Positions 1 to 7,559 of a DNA stretch of 15,852 nucleotides are shown one piece after another (within the stretch, counting starts at the first letter, position 1; each line of letters starts with the position of its first letter). This stretch comes from an uncultured bacterium (GTDB taxonomy: Bacteria > Actinomycetota > Coriobacteriia > Coriobacteriales > Coriobacteriaceae), in NCBI GenBank assembly GCA_905215115.1, contig CAJMOP010000039.1, positions 1 to 15,852 on the forward strand, in the 5' to 3' direction. The position numbers and the translations under genes are program-made. Below the pieces are notes generated by a model. It worked only from the letters and a program-made list of their open reading frames with translations, made no database searches and was not told the origin of the DNA.

Positions 1-681
1 GAGAGCACCCACGAGCTTGCCCGCCGCATCCGTGCAAGCCAGATCGTTATGATCCCCGGCGGCTTCTCGGGCGGCGACGAGCCCGACGGCTCTGCCAAGT
101 TCATCACGGCGTTCTTCCGCGCTCCCGAGGTCACCGAGGCGGTCCGCGACCTGCTCAAGGCCCGCGATGGCCTGATGCTGGGCATCTGCAACGGCTTCCA
201 GGCCCTGATCAAGCTCGGTCTGGTGCCCTACGGCGACATCGTCGACGCCACACCCGATGCGCCCACGCTGACCTTTAACACCATCGGTCGTCACCAGAGC
301 CGCCTGGTGCGCACCCGCATCTCGTCCAATCTGTCCCCGTGGCTGTCGCAGTGCAGCCTGGACGACCCCTACACCGTCGCTATCAGCCACGGCGAGGGCC
401 GCTTTGTCGCCAACGACGAGGTACTCGCCCAGCTGATCGCCAACGGCCAGGTCGCCACGCAGTACGTGGGCGAGGACGGCAAGCCGAGCATGGACCTTTC
501 CGTCAACCCCAACGGCTCCGCACTCGCCATCGAGGGCATCACGAGCCCCGACGGCCGCGTCCTGGGCAAGATGGGCCATGCCGAGCGCCGCGGCGACAAC
601 CTGTACCGCAACGTGCCCGAGCATGTCCCCGGCGATAAGTTCATGCCGATCTTTGAGAGCGGCGTGGCCTACTTCGCTTAA
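1..681 (+). CDS. purL: Phosphoribosylformylglycinamidine synthase, C-terminal glutaminase part (5' end missing)
   Basis: This is the 3' end of a large single-chain FGAM synthase, which converts FGAR, glutamine and ATP to FGAM in purine synthesis in the cytoplasm. The frame is open from base 1, so the gene starts outside the window. What is visible is the class I glutamine amidotransferase domain. The PGGFSGGDEPDGSAKF oxyanion-side motif is at about 52-105. The nucleophile elbow GICNGFQ has its Cys at 187-189. The catalytic His-x-Glu of the family corresponds to His (577-579) and Glu (583-585) in GHAERR. The SHGEGRF motif lies near 388. The ending VAYFA follows the usual distance after the HxE pair. 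Known single-chain PurL proteins have about 1,200-1,300 residues, so roughly one sixth is present. An intrinsic terminator follows 37 bases after the stop, so purL ends its transcription unit. Confidence 0.95.
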   Translation, partial: ESTHELARRIRASQIVMIPGGFSGGDEPDGSAKFITAFFRAPEVTEAVRDLLKARDGLMLGICNGFQALIKLGLVPYGDIVDATPDAPTLTFNTIGRHQSRLVRTRISSNLSPWLSQCSLDDPYTVAISHGEGRFVANDEVLAQLIANGQVATQYVGEDGKPSMDLSVNPNGSALAIEGITSPDGRVLGKMGHAERRGDNLYRNVPEHVPGDKFMPIFESGVAYFA

Positions 682-718
682 AGCTTTCCCATCGGGTACA
701 ATCCCCTCGGGTAACAAC

Positions 719-756
719 ACCCGCCACCGGCACACCCGGTGGCGGGTTCTTTTTTT
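719..756 (+). terminator. Intrinsic terminator after purL
   Basis: A perfect 12-bp GC-rich stem (719-730 paired with 736-747) with a 5-nt loop is followed by TTCTTTTTTT on the plus strand. It ends purL transcription and isolates it from the transporter gene that starts 26 bases later. Confidence 0.93.
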
Positions 757-781
757 GCTTCGCACATATAGAAAGGACATC

Positions 782-1717
782 ATGGAAAGCCGCAAGCCGT
801 ATCTCGCCACCCTGCCCGGACTTATCCTGGGCTGTCTTGTTTGCTGTGCACTCTGGGGATCGGCCTTTCCCTGCATCAAGATCGGCTACGCACTCTTTGG
901 TATCCCGGCGCACGATAGCGCCTCGCAACTGCTCTTTGCAGGTTTGCGCTTCACGCTTGCCGGTATCCTGGTTATCGCCGGTATGAGTGCGGCCCAGCGC
1001 CGCCCGCTCGTCCCACAGGTACGCGATATCAAGCCCATCTGCATCCTGTCACTCTTCCAGACTATCGGGCAGTACTTCTTTTTCTATCTGGGACTCTCGC
1101 GCGCCAGTGCCATGTCGAGCTCCATCATCGAGGCCAGCGCCAACTTCCTCGCAATCCTCTTTGCCGCCCTGGCATTTCACACCGAGAAGCTCAATACGGC
1201 CAAGGTGTTTGGCTGTGCGCTGGGCTTTGCCGGCGTCGCGCTCGTCAACCTCTCGGGCACAGATGGCACCTTTGGCTTCAGGCTCGATGGCGAGGGCTTT
1301 ATCCTAGCCTCCACTGTCGCGGGTGCTCTTTCGACCTGCCTGATCGGCATCTTCTCGCGCAAGCACGACGGCGTCTTGCTTGCCGGGTGGCAGTTCTTGG
1401 TCGGCGGCCTGGTTCTCACCGCCATCGGCTTTTTGATGGGTGGAGCGCTCTCCCCCACGGCGATTGTCCCCGCCATCGTGCTCATCATCTACATGGCGCT
1501 TATCTCCGCGGTCGCCTACTCGCTGTGGTCGCGCCTGCTTGCCGTCAACCCCGTCAGCCGCGTCTCGGTCTTTGGGTTTATGAACCCGGTCTTTGGCGTA
1601 CTGCTGAGCGCACTGCTGCTTGGCGAGGGCGCCGGTACGAGCCCCGTTACTGTCATCGTTGCCCTGCTCTTGGTCTGCAGCGGCATCATCATCGTCAACA
1701 AACCCAAAAAAGCCTAG
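782..1717 (+). CDS. DMT-superfamily (EamA/RhaT-type) permease
   Basis: A 311-aa integral membrane protein with ten predicted hydrophobic segments in two repeated EamA halves (about residues 12-150 and 165-305). Family-like features are an early ALWGSAFPCIK segment, an LxFAGLRF segment at about 45-55, the SSSIIEASANFLAIL helix in the first half, and in the second half YSLWSRLLAVNPVSRVSVF and NPVFGVLLSALLLGEG, the classic 'P-V-x-x-x-L-x-x-x-x-LGE' ending. Such proteins export metabolites, amino acids or drugs using the proton gradient; the substrate cannot be read from sequence. The ATG at 782 is preceded by AGAAAGGA at good spacing, so the longer open frame back to 578 is not used. Upstream is the purL terminator; downstream the bidirectional hairpin at 1864-1905. 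It is probably monocistronic. Confidence 0.9.
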   Translation: MESRKPYLATLPGLILGCLVCCALWGSAFPCIKIGYALFGIPAHDSASQLLFAGLRFTLAGILVIAGMSAAQRRPLVPQVRDIKPICILSLFQTIGQYFFFYLGLSRASAMSSSIIEASANFLAILFAALAFHTEKLNTAKVFGCALGFAGVALVNLSGTDGTFGFRLDGEGFILASTVAGALSTCLIGIFSRKHDGVLLAGWQFLVGGLVLTAIGFLMGGALSPTAIVPAIVLIIYMALISAVAYSLWSRLLAVNPVSRVSVFGFMNPVFGVLLSALLLGEGAGTSPVTVIVALLLVCSGIIIVNKPKKA

Positions 1718-1863
1718 AGAGCTCACTTTTTAGGGAGAGCCTTCACACACTTTAGCTTAATGGAATGCACTGGTTCTCGTTGATTTCGCACCGAGTCGCG
1801 GCGGCAGACGCCCGTCTTGCCGCACCGCGCCTGGGCATTATGACCGGTGGCCCCCACAAACGC

Positions 1864-1905
1864 AAAAGGGGCGCACGACCATCGCAACGGTCGTGTGCCC
1901 CTTTT
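1864..1905. terminator. Bidirectional intrinsic terminator between convergent genes
   Basis: A 17-bp stem (1864-1880 with 1889-1905, one G-U pair) with an 8-nt loop begins with AAAA and ends with TTTT, so it gives a GC stem plus a short U run on either strand. It lies directly after the stop of the leftward diguanylate cyclase gene and about 145 bases after the stop of the rightward transporter gene, and suits both. Confidence 0.85.
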
Positions 1906-1906
1906 C

Positions 1907-3091
1907 CTAGCGTATCTGAACGCCAGCTTTCTTCTTCTCGCGCTTTACGCGGTAGAGCTCCGCGTCGGCAGCACGAAGCAAATCTTGCCAGGTATCGACA
2001 CCATCACCGACCCGTGCATAGCCGATGGACATCCGCAACAGATACGGCACCTCGGCGCGTGCGAGTTCATCGTTGATTGCCGCGCACAGACGCATGATGT
2101 CCTGTTCCGCCGCTGCCTTTTGGAGCACCACGAACTCATCGCCACCATAACGTGCGATAAAGCCACCAGCCGGCGAACAGACATCCTTGAGCGCCGTCGC
2201 AACAACCTGAAGAGCATGGTCGCCCTCCACGTGTCCATAGCGATCGTTAATCTGCTTAAAGCCGTCGGCGTCCATCATGAGCAGATATACATCTTCGGCC
2301 TGATCCACATTTGAGAAGAGCGACAGCATATAGGTCTCAAAACGGTTGCGATTGTTAAGTCCAGTCAACGGGTCGGTCGAGATGAGCTGCTCCTGGTAGA
2401 TGATGTAGAGCAGCAACATGCTAATCATTATGCCGACACAAAGGCCGGGCACCGAGTATACGACCTGAAAGGTACCGCCCACCAGGGCCGGAATGGCGAA
2501 AAATGCCAAGGTTCGATAGATGGCCTTCGTCTGCAGGCTCTCGACCCTGCGAGATTGCACAAACGCATGTAGGGACGTATGTATAACGTAACAGTAGCTG
2601 ACGATGGGCTGGATCATATAGGCAAAGCCGCGACGATACACGCCCTGCGAATCGATATAGAACAGGGCGTGCGTCCAGTAACTGGTAAACGCCAGCACGA
2701 CCACCAGAGCCGTAGGCAACGCTACAAGCACCACCCTATAGCGCGAGGTCAAAAGGCGAGAACCCTGCACCGTCTCGGAATAGATAAACCAAATGAGACA
2801 CGCGATAGCAAAGAGCGAAAACGAAACCGCGTTGGAAATCCAGTTGGCAGCAATGCCCAACGTGCCGTCCACACCGTCCGAAAGCGTCCAGATCATATCG
2901 AATAATATGTACGCAGCAGACGTGTAGCCCAGCATGCTAAACAAAAGCTGCTGGGTGCTCGAGAACAGGGAGCGACGGCTTCGTACGGCAAGCCCGATAA
3001 GAACAATCATGCATAGCACGAATATCTCAATCTTGAGTGCCTTAACCACTAGCGCCATCCCTTCAATATCCAAGTGGTCAGAATCGCCCAA
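1907..3091 (-). CDS. Membrane-anchored diguanylate cyclase (GGDEF domain)
   Basis: About 394 aa. The N-terminal 220 residues hold roughly seven hydrophobic segments, a likely membrane sensor of no named family that I can recognise. The C-terminal about 160 residues form a GGDEF domain that makes cyclic di-GMP from two GTP. Visible signature elements are STDPLTGLNNRNRF at the domain start, the metal-binding MDADGFKQIND near residues 273-283, RYGHVEGD, an intact GGDEF at about 316-320, and the closing AADAELYRVK. The inhibitory I-site RxxD, expected five residues before GGDEF, is replaced by PAGG, so product inhibition at that site is probably absent. The start is uncertain. The longest frame begins at TTG (3091) without a good ribosome site. 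A GTG at 3049 sits 9 bases after GAAGGG and would still keep the whole first membrane segment. An ATG at 3058 touches the same GAAGGG, leaving no spacer. Confidence 0.9.
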   Translation of the reverse strand: MGDSDHLDIEGMALVVKALKIEIFVLCMIVLIGLAVRSRRSLFSSTQQLLFSMLGYTSAAYILFDMIWTLSDGVDGTLGIAANWISNAVSFSLFAIACLIWFIYSETVQGSRLLTSRYRVVLVALPTALVVVLAFTSYWTHALFYIDSQGVYRRGFAYMIQPIVSYCYVIHTSLHAFVQSRRVESLQTKAIYRTLAFFAIPALVGGTFQVVYSVPGLCVGIMISMLLLYIIYQEQLISTDPLTGLNNRNRFETYMLSLFSNVDQAEDVYLLMMDADGFKQINDRYGHVEGDHALQVVATALKDVCSPAGGFIARYGGDEFVVLQKAAAEQDIMRLCAAINDELARAEVPYLLRMSIGYARVGDGVDTWQDLLRAADAELYRVKREKKKAGVQIR

Positions 3092-3150
3092 TTCGAATCA
3101 GGGCAATAAACACCCCTTTACTCCGCAGGGGCAAAGGGGATAATAGCAGA

Positions 3151-3190
3151 GCGCCCGAACATCACTGCAAAACAGTTTCTGTTCGGGCGC
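3151..3190 (-). terminator. Probable terminator hairpin downstream of kdgT
   Basis: An 11-bp perfect stem (3151-3161 with 3180-3190) encloses a loop with a nested 4-bp stem (3164-3167 with 3173-3176). It begins 50 bases past the kdgT stop on the minus strand. The U tract after the stem is poor (TCTGCTATTATCCCC on the minus strand), so it may terminate weakly or mainly stabilise the 3' end. The TATTAT in that stretch (3140-3145) could also act as a -10 box for the diguanylate cyclase gene, but no convincing -35 box accompanies it. Confidence 0.5.
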
Positions 3191-3239
3191 CCATACGGCG
3201 CGAATTGCACACGCCGGCATCATTGATGGGTATCGATTG

Positions 3240-4262
3240 CTACTCGCCATCGATGTCAGTCGCGACAGCCTCCTCGATGGCCTCAACACCGACAGGCGAC
3301 AGATCCTCTTTGCCGTGGCAGAACTTCTTATCGACCCAGCCAGTCAGAATCGGGGCCATGATTGCCGTGATGATGACGGCAGTGGCGATCTGCGCATACG
3401 CGGTGGGCGCAAGCTCGGCATAGCGCGGAGCGACCTCGGCGAGGGCGACCGGCGTGGTCATGGCCGTGCCGGCAATGGTGGAGCAGGCAACGGCCGCCTT
3501 GCCGTTGCCGCCACACAGGCGCTCGAAGGCAAAGGTAATGGGGCCGACGATAAAGAGCGTGATGAGGCCCAGCAGGATGCCCGAAATGCCGCCGGTGATG
3601 AAGCTCGAAAGGCTCATGGACGCACCGAGCTGAAAACCGATGACAGCGATCGCGGGATTGGCGCCGGGGACCAGCAGGTTCTTGATAAACGGGAACAAGT
3701 TGCCCAGGACCATGCCGATAACAAGCGGCAGGATGGATCCGATGATAGTGCCGACGGGGATGTTGGCGAGACCCGAGACACCAAGGATGATCATCGTGAC
3801 GGCGGGGCCGGCCGTAAAGAACAGGATACCGACGGCGCCCTGCTCGGACTCATCGCCGAACTCGCCCATGATGCCCGTATAGAGCGCCATGTTGCAAAAC
3901 GTGATGCCGCCGATGATAGACACGGAGCTCAGACCCAGGAAGTTGTCGTTAAAGAAATATGCCACGCCCAGGCCGAGAGCCGCTGCGACGACCAGTTTGG
4001 GGATCAGCACGACGATGCCGGTCTTGATGGCGCCCGGCGTGGACTTAAAGCTGATGCCGGCGCCCACAAACAGCAGGATCGCGGCGACGATGGTATTGGA
4101 GCCACCGCGGCAGGCAGCCGTAAAGAAGCCGCCGATCTCAAAAACCTGCGGGCAGAAGGTGTTGAGCAAAAGACCGACGATCATCGGATAGATCATGATG
4201 TCGCCCGGGATGCGCGGGACCTTGAATTTCTTTTGCTCGTTGGCGTTCGCTTCCTGTGCCAT
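3240..4262 (-). CDS. kdgT: 2-keto-3-deoxygluconate permease (KdgT family)
   Basis: A 340-aa membrane protein with about ten hydrophobic segments and the length and order of the KdgT family, which imports 2-keto-3-deoxygluconate, a breakdown product of pectin and uronates, with protons. Recognisable stretches are KVPRIPGDIMIYPMIVGLLLNT at the N-terminus (PGDxMIxPM), FFTAACRGGSN, GAGISFK, FCNMALYTGIMGEFGDESE in mid-protein, VIPFxLG-like IAVIGFQLGASMSL, and AGTAMTTPVALAEVAP near residue 270. The ATG at 4262 follows GGGGG with 4 bases between; a TTG 30 bases earlier looks unlikely. No KDG kinase, aldolase or GntR/IclR regulator lies beside it here, so the gene is apparently a stand-alone uptake unit, separated from azlD by 150 bases. 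The C-terminal tail is acidic and cytoplasmic. Confidence 0.9.
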   Translation of the reverse strand: MAQEANANEQKKFKVPRIPGDIMIYPMIVGLLLNTFCPQVFEIGGFFTAACRGGSNTIVAAILLFVGAGISFKSTPGAIKTGIVVLIPKLVVAAALGLGVAYFFNDNFLGLSSVSIIGGITFCNMALYTGIMGEFGDESEQGAVGILFFTAGPAVTMIILGVSGLANIPVGTIIGSILPLVIGMVLGNLFPFIKNLLVPGANPAIAVIGFQLGASMSLSSFITGGISGILLGLITLFIVGPITFAFERLCGGNGKAAVACSTIAGTAMTTPVALAEVAPRYAELAPTAYAQIATAVIITAIMAPILTGWVDKKFCHGKEDLSPVGVEAIEEAVATDIDGE

Positions 4263-4412
4263 GAAACCCCCATTTCCGCTGACGGGGTACAAAAGCCCAC
4301 GTCACGCTTTGCTACAGTAAAGTTTGACCATGGTACCAGAAGAAATAGACCAGCTCGGTGAAAAATCCGACAAGTTGGGATGGAACGAGATTCGGCGCCC
4401 GCGACGCCACCC

Positions 4413-4736
4413 CTATATAAGACTCAAGACGATATAGAACACGATGCCCGAGACGCAGCACCACAACATCGATTTTGTCTTGATTGCCACCGCCACGACG
4501 CCGGCGGCCGCAATCCAGGGAACCAAGGCAGGCCAGAGTCCCGCGTCGAACGCGCCGGGGCTCACCAAGTCGTTGGCGACCAGCGCGGCAAAGGCAGCGG
4601 GCGGGATATAGCCCAGGGCCTCGGTAATGCGGGGCGACAGGGTCCGCCCGCGCAAGGCGAACGCCGGCGCGATGCGAAAGAACGCGATAGCAGCCCACGA
4701 CGATAGCCACAGAACCAAGAACTCGTTAACGGGCAT
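4413..4736 (-). CDS. azlD: Branched-chain amino acid export subunit AzlD
   Basis: A 107-aa protein with four hydrophobic segments of the AzlD family, the small partner of AzlC in a two-subunit exporter of branched-chain amino acids and analogues. Typical features are an early WLSSWAAIAFFRIAPAFAL segment ending in a basic patch, and LGYIPPAAFAALV (the 'hyxPxAxLAAL' type motif) near residue 44. The ATG at 4736 was chosen because GGAAGAGG lies 8 bases upstream. It overlaps the 3' end of azlC by 11 bases, a sign of translational coupling. A longer frame starting at 4787 would put charged sequence ahead of the first membrane segment and lacks a better ribosome site. No clear terminator follows. 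Confidence 0.9.
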   Translation of the reverse strand: MPVNEFLVLWLSSWAAIAFFRIAPAFALRGRTLSPRITEALGYIPPAAFAALVANDLVSPGAFDAGLWPALVPWIAAAGVVAVAIKTKSMLWCCVSGIVFYIVLSLI

Positions 4737-5418
4737 CGCGGGCACCTCTTCCTTCGGCGAGGACATCGCACGCAAGCGCCGCTGCAACGCCGACGAGTAC
4801 GCTTACCGGCACGGCGACATTCGTCCACCCCAAGAACTTGCATACGGCGACGGATGCCGCAGCCAAAACGGCGGCCACAACATTGCCGTGCGACAGTCGC
4901 TGCGAAAAGAGCAGACAGATAAAGAGCGATGTGCAGACAAAACCTGCAAGAGCGGTGGGGACATCGACAACAGTGCCGACAACGGCGCCCATCGTGCACG
5001 AAACGCCCCATGTCGCGATGAGGATCGCGTTGAGCACAAAGGACTCGCGCGGGCCCCAATCCTCCCCTTCAACCAACTTGGCAAGCGAGATGCCATATGC
5101 CTCCTCGGTAAGTGTCGCGGCAACAGCCAGCGTCTGACGCTTCGAGGCACCCCTCAGATGCGGCGCGATCGATGCCGAGTAAAGCGCAAAACGCGAGGAG
5201 ATGGCGGCAACGCTCGCGATAATCGAAGGTGCCGGTACACCCGCCAGCCAAAGATTGCAGATCATAAACTGGCCGCTGCCCGTCACAAACGTGCTGCTCA
5301 GGGCAAAGACCATCCAGGGTTCCATTCCCGTCTGCCCCATGATCATTCCGCACGGCGCGCCTATTGCAACATAGGTAAGCATCACTGGCCAGACGGTTCT
5401 AACGATTTTGAGCACCAT
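4726..5418 (-). CDS. azlC: Branched-chain amino acid export subunit AzlC
   Basis: A 230-aa membrane protein of the AzlC family, the large subunit that pairs with AzlD for branched-chain amino acid export. The early GAPCGMIMGQTGMEPWMVFALSSTFVTGSGQFMICNLW region corresponds to the AzlC core (G-xx-fG and the 'aGxxqf' helix). ISSRFALYSASIAPHLR near residue 75 matches the 'RyxLyxxsLxPxLr' motif, and LTEEAYGISL near residue 105 matches the 'l-TDEsfal' motif. The ATG at 5418 gives the usual family length and is preceded by AGGATGAGAAG. The frame is open further up to a TTG at 5487, but that extension is hydrophilic and not family-like. It is divergent from the HD gene and overlaps azlD by 11 bases, so the two form one operon. 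Confidence 0.9.
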   Translation of the reverse strand: MVLKIVRTVWPVMLTYVAIGAPCGMIMGQTGMEPWMVFALSSTFVTGSGQFMICNLWLAGVPAPSIIASVAAISSRFALYSASIAPHLRGASKRQTLAVAATLTEEAYGISLAKLVEGEDWGPRESFVLNAILIATWGVSCTMGAVVGTVVDVPTALAGFVCTSLFICLLFSQRLSHGNVVAAVLAAASVAVCKFLGWTNVAVPVSVLVGVAAALACDVLAEGRGARDAR

Positions 5419-5498
5419 ACGCTTCTCATCCTGACAAGGTCTCCGAGCCGCATGTAGCGACACGGCAGAATCATCATCCGACAGCAACCGAGTTCACC

Positions 5499-5504
5499 TA
5501 CAAT
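5499..5504 (+). promoter_or_regulatory. Possible -10 box of the HD-domain gene
   Basis: TACAAT (5 of 6 to the consensus) lies 40 bases before the start codon in the 126-base divergent region. No good -35 hexamer is found 16-18 bases upstream, so the call is tentative. Confidence 0.3.
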
Positions 5505-5544
5505 TGCCACCGGATCGAAAGACACAACTTTTTAGGAAGTCATT

Positions 5545-6357
5545 ATGACAGCTATCGATCGAGACCGGGCGCGCGCGGCCTTCAAAAGCTGCACCGATGC
5601 CTACGACGCCACCAACCCACGCATCGCGCTCAAAATCGAGCATACGTACCACGTGGCCGAGGCATGCGATGCCGTAGCGCGCGAGCAGGGCTGGTCGTCA
5701 GAAGATATTGACCTGGCATGGCTTTGCGGCCTGCTACACGATATGGGCCGCTTTGAGCAGCTGCGACGCTGGGACACCTTTAAGGACGCCGAGAGCATGA
5801 GCCATGCGGCGCTGGGCATCGAGGTCCTCTTTGGCGAGAATCCCGCCGATGCACCCGCCGTAACGAGCATCCGCGACTTTATCGATGACCCGGCAGAAGA
5901 TGAGCTCATCCGAGCGAGCATTGCCTATCACAGCGATTTCCGTCTACCCGCACAGCTCGACGTGCGCACGCGAAGCTTCTGCGATATCGTGCGCGATGGT
6001 GACAAGATCGACATTATGCGCACCATCGCCGACAGCACCGTCGACACTATCCTCAAGGTGGACGAGAAGACGTTTCTCGGCAGCCGTTTCTCGTCGCCGA
6101 CACTTGCCGCCTTTGACGAGCACCGCTGCGTCGCACGCGATGAGCGCGATGAGCCCGCCGACTTCTTGGTGGGGCTTATCTGCTTTATGTTTGAGCTCGT
6201 CTATCCGGCAAGCCGTGCGCTGGCGCGCGAACAGGGTGATATCCACCGCCTGCTCGACGCGCCCTTTGGCATTACACAGCCCTTTACCGACCCCGCCACG
6301 CAGGCAACCTGGAGCCGCCTAAAGGACGAGATGCGCGACTGGCTGGCGCGCGCCTAG
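5545..6357 (+). CDS. HD-domain metal-dependent phosphohydrolase
   Basis: A 270-aa soluble protein with an HD-superfamily fold. The metal ligands are visible: a His at about 33-36 (EHTYHVA), the HD pair in GLLHDMGRF (residues 65-66), His87 in MSHAALG, His129 in IAYHSDF, and Asp151/153 in VRDGDKIDIMR, the pattern H...HD...H...H...D. Small stand-alone HD proteins of this type hydrolyse phosphate esters of nucleotides or related compounds; the substrate is unknown. The ATG at 5545 follows AGGAAG with 5 bases between. The gene stands alone, divergent from azlC and convergent with the Etf operon. Its TAG stop overlaps the etfA stop in one shared CTAG, leaving no room for a terminator. The Cys and Glu/Asp-rich middle (residues 95-125) shows no further domain. 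Confidence 0.85.
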   Translation: MTAIDRDRARAAFKSCTDAYDATNPRIALKIEHTYHVAEACDAVAREQGWSSEDIDLAWLCGLLHDMGRFEQLRRWDTFKDAESMSHAALGIEVLFGENPADAPAVTSIRDFIDDPAEDELIRASIAYHSDFRLPAQLDVRTRSFCDIVRDGDKIDIMRTIADSTVDTILKVDEKTFLGSRFSSPTLAAFDEHRCVARDERDEPADFLVGLICFMFELVYPASRALAREQGDIHRLLDAPFGITQPFTDPATQATWSRLKDEMRDWLARA

Positions 6358-7559
6358 CGCTCAAGCTGGGCCAGCAGCTCCTCGACGACCTCGACGGCGT
6401 CCCCAACAACCTTGTACTGGGCAGCGCCGAAAATGGGGGCATCCGGGTCCTCATTGATGGCGATAATGCACTCCGCCCCACCGATGCCGGCAAGATGCTG
6501 GATGGCGCCCGAAACACCGATACTCACGAGAAGCTTGGGCGAAACCGATACGCCGGTCTGGCCAATCTGATGGCGATACTCCAACCAGCCGGCCTCCACG
6601 ACAGGTCGCGTGCAACCAAGCTCGGCTCCCAGAGCCTCGGCGAGCCTTCGCATCAGCGGCAGGTTTTTCTTGGAACCAATGCCGCGACCCACCACGACCA
6701 GGCGCTCGGCATCGGCGATCGAAGCCTGCCGCCCCCACTCCTCGGCGGGAATCGAGATCTCGACACGGGCCTTAGCATCATCCGCAAGCGATATCTGGGT
6801 GATCGTGCCAGAGCGGTTGTAGTCAAAGTCGGGCGCTCCAAAGATACCGGGACGCACCGTTGCCATCTGGGGACGATGATTGGGGCAGACGATGGTGGCC
6901 ATTAGGTTGCCGCCAAACGCCGGACGCGTCTGTTGCAGCAGTCCCATCTCCGTATCCATCGAAAGTACGGTGCAGTCAGCCGTAAGGCCCGTCTGCAAGC
7001 GCACGGCAACGCCGGGTGCCAGTTCGCGGCCAAAGGCGGTCGCACCGTACAGAATGGCCTCGGGCTTGCGCTCTTCCACCAAATCGCAGATCAGCCGGGC
7101 GTAAACCTCCGCATCGTTCTGGCGCAGACGCTCGTCGCGACAGACCAGGACCTCGTCTGCACCGGCGCAAACCAGATGCTCCAGGTCACCGAGAGTGCCC
7201 TCGGGGGCCATACCGACCAGTGCCACCAGACGGCAGCGGCGAGCATCGGCAAGCTCGCGGCCCTTGCCCATAAGCTCATAGGCAACGGGAGTCACTGTAT
7301 CGTGCTCGTCGGTCTGCGCGAATACCCAAATGTCTCGATACGCATCGAGGTCAACCGCGCCGGCGGCCTCGTCACGCTCGATCGAGATAGCGTTGACAGG
7401 GCAGGCGTCGACGCACCCACCGCATAGGATGCAGCCGTCGGTTACGTGGGCGCATCGGTTGGGTCGCTCGCCTTCCACTACGATGCCGCCCGAAGCACAG
7501 GCGCGAACGCAGCGACCGCAGCCGATACAGGCTTCGCTATCGATAATCAGTCCGCTCAT
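6354..7559 (-). CDS. etfA: Electron transfer flavoprotein alpha subunit with N-terminal 2x[4Fe-4S] ferredoxin domain
   Basis: A 401-aa fusion. Residues 1-60 are a bacterial-type ferredoxin with two cluster motifs, C11-x2-C14-x2-C17-x3-C21 and C43-x2-C46-x2-C49-x3-C53-P54. The first lacks the proline usually found after the fourth cysteine. Residues about 75-270 are the EtfA N-terminal domain, and about 275-400 the FAD-binding domain with VVVGRGIGSKKN, GVSGAIQHLAGI and INEDPDAPIF followed by a Val-Val-Gly-Asp ending. Canonical EtfA (about 310-330 aa) has no ferredoxin; this fused form is known from anaerobic clostridial-type complexes, where it exchanges electrons with ferredoxin. The ATG follows the etfB TAG directly, with GAGGGG 9 bases upstream. 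With EtfB and the FAD dehydrogenase it should form an electron-confurcating complex in the cytoplasm. It is the last gene of the operon. Confidence 0.93.
   Translation of the reverse strand: MSGLIIDSEACIGCGRCVRACASGGIVVEGERPNRCAHVTDGCILCGGCVDACPVNAISIERDEAAGAVDLDAYRDIWVFAQTDEHDTVTPVAYELMGKGRELADARRCRLVALVGMAPEGTLGDLEHLVCAGADEVLVCRDERLRQNDAEVYARLICDLVEERKPEAILYGATAFGRELAPGVAVRLQTGLTADCTVLSMDTEMGLLQQTRPAFGGNLMATIVCPNHRPQMATVRPGIFGAPDFDYNRSGTITQISLADDAKARVEISIPAEEWGRQASIADAERLVVVGRGIGSKKNLPLMRRLAEALGAELGCTRPVVEAGWLEYRHQIGQTGVSVSPKLLVSIGVSGAIQHLAGIGGAECIIAINEDPDAPIFGAAQYKVVGDAVEVVEELLAQLER

Noticed and set aside
578..781. Longer N-terminus for the EamA transporter
   Set aside because: It would run through purL and the terminator hairpin; ATG 782 has a good ribosome site and gives the family length.
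3237..4361. Long plus-strand open frame (374 codons) opposite kdgT
   Set aside because: It is antisense to a clear transporter gene, its translation is charged low-complexity (Asp/Arg/Gly-rich) and it has no ribosome site; a GC-skew shadow.
4627..5457. Plus-strand open frame (276 codons) opposite azlC/azlD
   Set aside because: Arg/Cys/Gly-rich translation without any domain, no ribosome site, and it covers two well-supported membrane protein genes on the other strand.
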